Assembly (NCBI GenBank): GCA_000436975.1
Contig: HG000345.1
Location: 1-64,000, forward strand
DNA from: Clostridium sp. CAG:1000
GTDB lineage: Bacteria; Bacillota_I; Bacilli_A; RF39; UBA660
Length of the DNA: 64,000 nucleotides
Direction of reading: 5' to 3'
Of the stretch, positions 58,092 to 64,000 are shown one piece after another. The translations under genes were made by a program, and so were the position numbers. Under the pieces are notes generated by a model, which saw only the letters and a list, made by a program, of their open reading frames with translations, did no database searches and had not been told where the DNA came from. Position 1 is the first letter of the stretch, and each line of letters starts with the position of its first letter.

Positions 58092-59290
58092 TTTATAACC
58101 ACTCTTTCTAAATCTTTTTTATTACCTATTATTTTAACAGTATATCTTGATAGTTCATCTGAATCATATATTTTATTTTCTTTTAAATTTTCAATATAAA
58201 CACTTAGTTTATCTCTATAATCTTGTTTTAAAGATATATAAACATTATGATTACTTTTTTTGTTATAAAAATTGTAGTAGCACTCATAATACTTTACCTC
58301 AACACCAATCTTTCCATTCATGCTTTCGTTGTATTCCAGTTCATACTTAGTTTTATAATTACTATTAAAATATATATAAAACTTTTTTGATTCATTTTGA
58401 GGTAAATTATATTCTTCATATTTTCTTGTAAAATTATATTTATCGCTTACATCCTTAACAGTATCTATTTTACTCATTTTATAAGCAGTTAAAGCAATAC
58501 CAAAACCTAATATAAATAAAATAACTAACAATGATATAAACCATATCATTTTGTCCATTTTTTTCTTAAATAATGTTCTATTGACTAATAATAAAGCCCA
58601 TAGAGTTAATAACATAAGTGAAAATAATATAATATTAATTCCATATATTTTAACACCATCTAATATAGCAAATAAGCCTGCTATAAAGGCAATAGAAGCC
58701 CATAACCATAAGAATAATAGTGTTATAACAACTAATACTTTTAAAACCTTAATAAACATTCTATGTTTTCTTTCTTTTTTAGTTTCAAATAACTTTTTAT
58801 CTGTAGGAATACTACTAATAATAGATATTTCGTTTTTAATATTTTCTTTTAATTCAGAAGATGCCTCCTTAATATTATCAGAAATATTTTTAGTATCTTT
58901 TTCAATTTTTTCTTTAACAGTTTCAATATTATTTTTAATTTTTTGAGTTTTCATCTTTTTCTTAAACATTAAATTAAATTTATCATCGAAATCATTAATT
59001 TTATCTTCAAACTCTTTTATTTTACTTTTCTTACCTTTATCTTTGCTCTTTTTATTAAAAATATTTTTAATTTTAAAAGGTAAATCACTTTTTTTGTTAA
59101 GCTCTATTTCTTTTTTGGCAATCTCTTCAATATTTCCAAAAGACTTAATTATTACAGTTATCTTTTTACCATTCTTTTTTTCTTCTTCAATAATATTTTT
59201 ATATTTTAAAAGAATAGCATCTTTCTTTTTAGTATTCATATTGCCTAGCTTTTCATTTAACTCGTTTAAAAACTTTTGATCTTTTTTCAT
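58088..59290 (-). CDS. HAAS/DUF1700-like N-terminal domain membrane protein
   Basis: From ATG 59290 (AAAGGTG upstream) the product has 400 residues. The N-terminal 70 residues (FLNELNEKLGNMNTKKKDAILL, FGNIEEIAKKEI) resemble the HAAS/DUF1700 signalling domain. A long charged coiled coil (about 75-170), three membrane helices (about 190-280) and an extracytoplasmic C-terminal domain follow. Members often act with PadR-like regulators. No regulator gene is adjacent, so the role is open. Confidence 0.6.
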   Translation of the reverse strand: MKKDQKFLNELNEKLGNMNTKKKDAILLKYKNIIEEEKKNGKKITVIIKSFGNIEEIAKKEIELNKKSDLPFKIKNIFNKKSKDKGKKSKIKEFEDKINDFDDKFNLMFKKKMKTQKIKNNIETVKEKIEKDTKNISDNIKEASSELKENIKNEISIISSIPTDKKLFETKKERKHRMFIKVLKVLVVITLLFLWLWASIAFIAGLFAILDGVKIYGINIILFSLMLLTLWALLLVNRTLFKKKMDKMIWFISLLVILFILGFGIALTAYKMSKIDTVKDVSDKYNFTRKYEEYNLPQNESKKFYIYFNSNYKTKYELEYNESMNGKIGVEVKYYECYYNFYNKKSNHNVYISLKQDYRDKLSVYIENLKENKIYDSDELSRYTVKIIGNKKDLERVVIN

Positions 59291-59339
59291 CTCATTCACC
59301 TTTATTTAAAATATATGATATTCTATTAAACAATATTTG

Positions 59340-59957
59340 TCAATTAAATAATTTATTAATTTCTTTTTTTATTGTCTTCTTTATAGATTTAATTATATCA
59401 TCAATTAAATCATTAATAAAGTCTGTAATAATTTGTGAAATGCTTTTACCCTCACTCTCAGTATTTTCTTTAGTATATGAAGTATCATTGCTTACACTCC
59501 ATACGCCTATCTTTTTATTTTTAACACTATGCTCAATATCTTTCAATTCATCAGTGTATAGATAATTTCCATAAATATAAGCCACTTTAGCATAACCCTT
59601 TTCAATTAATTCTTTTTGTAGTAAAGAGTTATCTACATATATCCACCCTAAAGTCCTTTTATATTTATCTGTTTTGTCACTTCCAGGATCATATTCAAGT
59701 TCTAGCTTTTTAGCATTCTTAACTCTATTGCAAGTATAATTACTTGCCTCTTTACCAAAAGGTTCAACTTTCTTTTTAGGGTGAACTGTCTCAGGTGTAT
59801 CAACCGCAAGAAATCTAATAGTTGAAACGTCCCCGTCTATTTTAGCTTTTATCGTATCCCCGTCAACACAAGAATCAAAATCAATTTTGATTCTTTCAGC
59901 TTTTATACTTAATGGAAATATCATCAAAATAAAAAATATTATTACTACTTTTTTCAT
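59340..59957 (-). CDS. Secreted thermonuclease (staphylococcal-nuclease family)
   Basis: The 205-residue product has a signal peptide (residues 1-20) and a nuclease domain with catalytic Arg48 (STIRFLAVDTPET), Glu65 (KKVEPFG) and Arg101 (DKYKRTLGW), plus Asp residues for calcium. The C-terminal 40 residues are an amphipathic helix region that may bind membranes. It degrades extracellular DNA and RNA. Confidence 0.88.
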   Translation of the reverse strand: MKKVVIIFFILMIFPLSIKAERIKIDFDSCVDGDTIKAKIDGDVSTIRFLAVDTPETVHPKKKVEPFGKEASNYTCNRVKNAKKLELEYDPGSDKTDKYKRTLGWIYVDNSLLQKELIEKGYAKVAYIYGNYLYTDELKDIEHSVKNKKIGVWSVSNDTSYTKENTESEGKSISQIITDFINDLIDDIIKSIKKTIKKEINKLFN

Positions 59958-59996
59958 AATAATATTTTATCATATTTATATTTCTTTTAAAATACT

Positions 59997-60305
59997 TTAA
60001 CTAAGTTCTGATAATTTTTTGCTATATTTCGTAAACGATTTTTCAATATTTTTTTCATCCTCTTGAGTTACTGAATACCATCCTTTTGAAAACATAAAGT
60101 TATATATTTCTCTAGCTATATTTTTAGTATCTTCAAATATATTCATAACCTCTTTATATAAATATTTGTTACTCATTTCATTTATCGCAACACTATAATT
60201 ATTAGATATATTTTTTTCACTAAGCATTATATCATTTAATATATCTTCTTCATTCATAAATTCATCTTTTATTACTTGATCACTTTCATTTTTAATAATT
60301 TTCAT
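59997..60305 (-). CDS. Coat_F-like spore protein (102 aa)
   Basis: The product has NEEDILNDIMLSEKNISNNYSVAINEMSNKYLYKEVMNIF and REIYNFMFSKGWYSVTQ, the Coat_F (CotF) ferritin-like pattern. It follows a similar gene by 10 bp and should be made during sporulation. AAGGAGG precedes the ATG. Confidence 0.75.
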   Translation of the reverse strand: MKIIKNESDQVIKDEFMNEEDILNDIMLSEKNISNNYSVAINEMSNKYLYKEVMNIFEDTKNIAREIYNFMFSKGWYSVTQEDEKNIEKSFTKYSKKLSELS

Positions 60306-60314
60306 AATTCCTCC

Positions 60315-60512
60315 TTATTGTAAAATATTTAGTAAATCTTGATAGTGTTTAGAGTGCATCTTTTTAGTTTTAATAAGCAATTTTTTAATTTCTTCATCTT
60401 CTATGCATTCTAAATATGAATAAATTTTCTTATTCATAATAAAATTCCAATTTAACATATCCTCTATGTATAATAAATCTTTCACGGATATTATATTAGG
60501 TGTTTCTTTCAT
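60315..60512 (-). CDS. Small CotF-like spore coat protein (65 aa)
   Basis: The short helical product (ISVKDLLYIEDMLNWNFIMNKKIYSYL) resembles the first half of a Coat_F-type ferritin-like protein. It is co-transcribed with the next Coat_F gene and may pair with it to complete the fold. AGGAGGT precedes the ATG. Confidence 0.65.
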   Translation of the reverse strand: MKETPNIISVKDLLYIEDMLNWNFIMNKKIYSYLECIEDEEIKKLLIKTKKMHSKHYQDLLNILQ

Positions 60513-60582
60513 ATTTTTTACCTCCTAGTTATATTATTTACAAAAGTGAATATAATAATAATGTAAAAAAATTCCAAAAATT

Positions 60583-60623
60583 TTAGCACTTTCTATTGAC
60601 AAGTGCTAATTATTGAGTATAAT
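60583..60623 (+). promoter_or_regulatory. CIRCE operator and promoter of the small heat-shock gene
   Basis: TTAGCACTT (60583-60591) and AAGTGCTAA (60601-60609) are separated by 9 bp, the CIRCE layout bound by HrcA. A TTGACA (60596-60601) with TATAAT (60618-60623) at 16 bp overlaps it, so HrcA would repress directly. Confidence 0.9.
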
Positions 60624-60647
60624 TATAATTGTAAGGAGATGATAATA

Positions 60648-61046
60648 ATGAGTTTATTACCAGGAAAATTTTATTTAGATGATTTCTTTGATGATTTCGC
60701 ATTACCTAAAATGCCAAAAATGGAATTGATGAAGACTGATGTCTATGAGAAAGGTGGTAACATTCATATTGAAATGGATGTCCCAGGATTTGATAAAAAT
60801 GACATTAAAATTGATGTAGATGATGGTGTATTAACTATCGAAGCAGAAAAAGAAGAATCAAAAGAAGATAAAGAAGGTAAAAATTATTATAGAAGAGAAA
60901 GATCTTATGGTTCATTCAAAAGACAATTCAATGTTGGAAGCATTAAAGAAAATGAAATCAATGCCAAATTCCACAATGGTGTGTTAAAAATCTCTTTCCC
61001 AAAAGAAGAAAAGAAAGAAACAAAGAAATTTATCGAAATAAAATAA
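60648..61046 (+). CDS. Small heat-shock protein (Hsp20/alpha-crystallin)
   Basis: From ATG 60648 the product has 132 residues. The alpha-crystallin domain (about 35-125) has VYEKGGNIHIEMDVPGFDKNDIKIDVDDG and the closing GVLKISFPKEEK. It is an ATP-independent chaperone that holds unfolded proteins, under HrcA/CIRCE control here. Confidence 0.93.
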   Translation: MSLLPGKFYLDDFFDDFALPKMPKMELMKTDVYEKGGNIHIEMDVPGFDKNDIKIDVDDGVLTIEAEKEESKEDKEGKNYYRRERSYGSFKRQFNVGSIKENEINAKFHNGVLKISFPKEEKKETKKFIEIK

Positions 61047-61054
61047 ATAAATCA

Positions 61055-61083
61055 AAAAGGTTCACTAATTTAGTGAACCTTTT
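61055..61083. terminator. Bidirectional terminator between hsp20 and ychF
   Basis: AAAGGTTCACTA and TAGTGAACCTTTT pair around a 4-nt loop (61055-61083), with A/T runs on both sides. Confidence 0.85.
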
Positions 61084-62188
61084 ATTTTGTAACATTAAAT
61101 CTAAATAAACAAATATCTCCATCCTGCATAATATAGTCTTTTCCTTCAAGTCTAGCGCGTCCTGCTTCTTTGACTTTAATTTCGCTCCCATACTTAACTA
61201 AATCATCATAACTCATTACCTCAGCTTTAATAAATCCTTTTTGAAAATCAGTATGAATAAGCCCTGCGCATTCAGGAGCAGTCATGCCATCTTTAAATGT
61301 CCATGCTCTTACTTCATCGCTACCAACAGTAAAAAAAGTTTTAAGACCAAGCAAATGATAAGTATTATGTATTAAAGAATCTAATCCACTGTTTTGAATT
61401 CCTAGGTCTTTTAAAAATTCTTTTTTAGATTCTTCATCTAATTCAGATAATTCGCTTTCTATTTTGGCACACATAAGTACTACACTAGATTTTTCTTTAG
61501 AAGCATATTCTCTTACTTTATTAACATAAGGATTATCATTGGTTAATAAATCATCTTCAGAAACATTTGCTAAATATATAAAAGGTTTATTCGTAATCAA
61601 ATTATATGTCTTTATTAATTTAGATTCTTTTTCATCAAATTCTTTAAGTCTAAGCATTTTGCCAGAACTTAGAATTTCTTTTAGTTTCTTCAATAAAGAA
61701 ACTTCATATAAACCTTCTTTATCATTAGAAGTTGTTGCCTTCTTTTCTATTTTAGCAAGTCTATTTTCTACTATTTCTAAATCACTTAAAATTAATTCAT
61801 AATTTACAATTTCTATATCCCTTATAGGATCAATAGTTCCTTCGACATGGATAATATCTTTATTTTCAAAGCATCTAATAACTTGAACTATTGCATCTAC
61901 CTCTCTAATATTAGCAAGGAACTTATTGCCAAGACCTTCGCCTGTTGATGCACCTTTAACAAGACCTGCTATGTCTATAAACTCATATTGGGTTGCTATT
62001 AATCTTTCTGGCATATACATATCATTTAAAACTTCAAGCCTTTTATCTGGTACTGTAACAACGCCTACATTTGGATCAATAGTCGCAAATGGATAATTTG
62101 CTGCCAAAATATTTTTCTTTGTTATTGCATTAAATAATGTACTCTTCCCTACATTAGGAAGACCAATAATACCTGCTTTAAGTGCCAT
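61082..62188 (-). CDS. ychF: YchF/Obg-family GTP/ATPase
   Basis: The 368-residue protein starts MALKAGIIGLPNVGKST with the G1 motif, then DIAGLVKGASTGEGLGNKF (G3) and the C-terminal TGS domain (FFTVGSDEVRAWTFKDGMTAPECAGLIHTDFQKGF). YchF binds ribosomes and prefers ATP. Its neighbours DUF951 and parB are the usual ones. Confidence 0.96.
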   Translation of the reverse strand: MALKAGIIGLPNVGKSTLFNAITKKNILAANYPFATIDPNVGVVTVPDKRLEVLNDMYMPERLIATQYEFIDIAGLVKGASTGEGLGNKFLANIREVDAIVQVIRCFENKDIIHVEGTIDPIRDIEIVNYELILSDLEIVENRLAKIEKKATTSNDKEGLYEVSLLKKLKEILSSGKMLRLKEFDEKESKLIKTYNLITNKPFIYLANVSEDDLLTNDNPYVNKVREYASKEKSSVVLMCAKIESELSELDEESKKEFLKDLGIQNSGLDSLIHNTYHLLGLKTFFTVGSDEVRAWTFKDGMTAPECAGLIHTDFQKGFIKAEVMSYDDLVKYGSEIKVKEAGRARLEGKDYIMQDGDICLFRFNVTK

Positions 62189-63707
62189 ATACTACCCCCG
62201 GATAAGAGCCAATACCAATTGGTATGCCAATTAAATAGAAACCAACTAATACTATAGCCCATATTATTAATGAATATACACTGTATGGAATAAGTGTCTT
62301 AATGCTACCAAAAAGCGTAACCATTTCACCTTTATTATATTTTTCCATAAATGCTATATAAATTACAAAATACATAAATAGTGGTGTTAAACCATTAGTA
62401 ATACTATCTCCTGCTACATAAACTAACTGAGAAAACTCAGGACTAATACTGGCATTCATAAACAATGGAACAATTACAGAAGATAACATACTCCACTTTA
62501 CTATTGAACTTGGACAAAATATATTAGCAATAGCTATGCAAATCAATGTAATAAGTATTAACCCAATTCCCGTAAAATTTAAACTACCAATTAATGATGA
62601 TATGAATCCTGTTATAACAAGTCCTATGTGACTTTCTTCATAAACATTAATAAATAATGATGCAAAGAATATAAGAACTATAATACTGCCGATATCGTCA
62701 AGGGAGTGACCTAAACTATCAGTAACATCTTTATTATTCTTAATAGTCTTTGTCATAAAACCATATCCTATACCTATTAAGAAAAATGCAAATGTCACAA
62801 TAAATATAAACCCTTTGGCAAACAATGAATTATTACCAAAAATCATGTCTATATATCTTTCACCACTGTGATCAAGAAATGCTCCTGAAAGTGGTAATCC
62901 TGGTATTATCATATATATTATCAATAAAGTATATATAATTCCAAGGCCTAATCCAATAATTAAACCTCTTAATTCTTTATTAGTTATTACAAGAACCTCT
63001 TCATCAGATTCATACCTAGGTAACTTAGGCATAACCTTTTTTTCAGTAATATATGTAAATACCACAGAAATCGCTATTAATAATACAATCATAATAAATA
63101 ACGCAAAGAATATTCCAATTTTATATTTAGGATCTAGAGTTTTAGCAGCATTAATTGTTAATGTTAAAAGACTACTATCATTTGAAGACAGAAATACATT
63201 GATACCATATCCAAATGATAATGATGCAAATGAAGCAATAATACCCCCAAGTGGATTTCTTCTACCATATTTAAATAGTAACGCTGCAATGGGTAACATG
63301 ATAACAAATCCAGAATTTCCTAATATTGAAAATAATAAACATATAAATATTAATATAAATGTAACAGTGTTTCTTTTAGAATTTCTGGTAAGTATCGTAA
63401 AAAAGCTACGCATGAATCCAGTTTTTTCTAATATTCCAAGACCTATTAATATAATTATCAAAGTAGCCAATGGCTCAAAATTAACAAAACCATTAACAGC
63501 AGAAGTTACAATATGTTTAATACCACTAGTACTAAATAAGTTTTCTACTTCAATTACATTATTAACAACTTCATTTGAAACAGTATTAACAGTAGAATAT
63601 TCTGCTTGTATGTTTAATAAATGTAAAAATCCGCTTAATACAATTACTATAATAGTCATTATAATAAAGGTCATTATAGGACTTAGTTTAACTTTCTTTT
63701 TAAACAT
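62178..63707 (-). CDS. AbgT-family transporter
   Basis: The 509-residue membrane protein has about ten or eleven helices and the motifs RRNPLGGIIASFASLSFGYG and IFCPSSIVKWSMLSSVIVPLFM, typical of AbgT/p-aminobenzoyl-glutamate transporters. It overlaps ychF by 11 nt and DUF951 by 1 nt, so it sits inside the otherwise conserved parB-DUF951-ychF block. Substrate is a guess. Confidence 0.88.
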   Translation of the reverse strand: MFKKKVKLSPIMTFIIMTIIVIVLSGFLHLLNIQAEYSTVNTVSNEVVNNVIEVENLFSTSGIKHIVTSAVNGFVNFEPLATLIIILIGLGILEKTGFMRSFFTILTRNSKRNTVTFILIFICLLFSILGNSGFVIMLPIAALLFKYGRRNPLGGIIASFASLSFGYGINVFLSSNDSSLLTLTINAAKTLDPKYKIGIFFALFIMIVLLIAISVVFTYITEKKVMPKLPRYESDEEVLVITNKELRGLIIGLGLGIIYTLLIIYMIIPGLPLSGAFLDHSGERYIDMIFGNNSLFAKGFIFIVTFAFFLIGIGYGFMTKTIKNNKDVTDSLGHSLDDIGSIIVLIFFASLFINVYEESHIGLVITGFISSLIGSLNFTGIGLILITLICIAIANIFCPSSIVKWSMLSSVIVPLFMNASISPEFSQLVYVAGDSITNGLTPLFMYFVIYIAFMEKYNKGEMVTLFGSIKTLIPYSVYSLIIWAIVLVGFYLIGIPIGIGSYPGVVYGT

Positions 63708-63892
63708 TAGTATTCCTCAACTTTCTTAAGTTTTTTATCAAATTCAACTCTATCAATCATTATAGAGCGACCACATTTAATACACTTAATTTTTATATCA
63801 ACACCCACTCTTGTTATTTCCCACATATTAGTACCACATGGATGTTGTTTTTTCATTATAACTTTACTTCCTATTTTATATTTATTTTCCAT
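63707..63892 (-). CDS. DUF951 family protein
   Basis: The 61-residue product has GSKVIMKKQHPCGTNMWEITRVG and IKCIKCGRSIMIDRVEF, the DUF951 pattern with conserved Cys pairs. It lies between parB and ychF as in most Firmicutes. Function unknown. Confidence 0.92.
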   Translation of the reverse strand: MENKYKIGSKVIMKKQHPCGTNMWEITRVGVDIKIKCIKCGRSIMIDRVEFDKKLKKVEEY

Positions 63893-63893
63893 A

Positions 63894-64000
63894 TTAATCT
63901 ATATTTACTTCGATATTTAATATCTCTAATATTCTTTCTAAATCTTTTTCACTGTTAAATGGTATAACAACTTTTTTATTTTTTATTCTTACTCTATTTC
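63894..64000 (-). CDS. parB: Chromosome-partition protein ParB, C-terminal part
   Basis: The last 34 residues are visible (NRVRIKNKKVVIPFNSEKDLERILEIL). They match the ParB/Noc C-terminal dimerisation domain. The rest lies beyond position 64,000. Its place beside DUF951 and ychF suggests that the chromosome origin is near. Confidence 0.8.
   Translation of the reverse strand, partial: NRVRIKNKKVVIPFNSEKDLERILEILNIEVNID

Noticed and set aside
1..64000. CRISPR array
   Set aside because: No set of regularly spaced identical repeats with unique spacers was found; the direct repeats at 17510-17568 are only two.
1..64000. Insertion sequences or transposase genes
   Set aside because: None seen; mobile DNA here consists of the prophage and the serine-recombinase element only.

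Overview
The window is AT-rich DNA of a spore-forming, low-GC Firmicute (Bacillota). The host evidence is a cotJ spore-coat operon, two Coat_F-like proteins, a CIRCE-controlled small heat-shock gene, a T-box tyrS, a MurE with the meso-DAP motif DNPR, and the parB / DUF951 / ychF cluster usually found near oriC. The tRNA-poor, very AT-rich style suggests a gut commensal, but the species cannot be fixed from this window.

Positions 1 to about 31,430 hold most of an integrated siphophage; its left end and lysis genes lie beyond position 1. Reading leftwards on the minus strand, the early operon (27,475 to 17,568) carries an HTH/excisionase-like gene, a DnaD-type replisome organiser, a G39P-like helicase loader, an ERF annealing protein, a DUF1351 protein, a NinB-like protein, SSB, many small coiled-coil proteins, an RNA ligase and an ArpU/RinA-like late activator. 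Next comes an activator-type promoter with phased direct repeats, then about 1 kb of highly structured non-coding leader RNA containing a tRNA-like element. After that come terS, terL, portal, minor capsid (fused to a metallopeptidase-like domain), scaffold, capsid, connectors, tail tube, frameshifted tail chaperones, tape measure and tail-tip genes. The lysogeny module reads rightwards: a cI-like repressor, a membrane-anchored DEDDh exonuclease, an ImmA-like peptidase and a tyrosine integrase that ends about 70 bp before a probable attR. A predicted minus-strand small RNA between immA and int carries an 18-nt perfect complement of the early mRNA leader.

Directly beside the prophage (about 31,500 to 35,400) is a small integrative mobilizable element. 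It has a large serine recombinase behind a leader-peptide/terminator attenuator, a hairpin-rich candidate oriT and a MobV relaxase.

From 35,400 rightwards the DNA is chromosomal: an alkaline-phosphatase-superfamily protein; tyrS with a T-box and, unexpectedly, a leader ORF with five consecutive Tyr codons; a structured RNA with a small hydrophobic peptide gene; a MacB-like ABC exporter; mscL; a drug/metabolite transporter; murE; two Tim44-like zinc-ribbon proteins; phosphoketolase; tsaE; cotJ genes (with a probable CotJA-CotJB fusion); an ABC-2 exporter; a one-domain Clp-like AAA+ protein; tRNA-Asn; feoAB; a secreted nuclease; coat proteins; hsp20; ychF; an AbgT-family transporter; DUF951; and the end of parB.

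The most unusual features are the modular late-leader RNA (16,443-17,487) with a related module at 10,552-10,667, the candidate antisense immunity RNA (about 30,083-30,178), and the Tyr-codon leader ORF downstream of the tyrS T-box.
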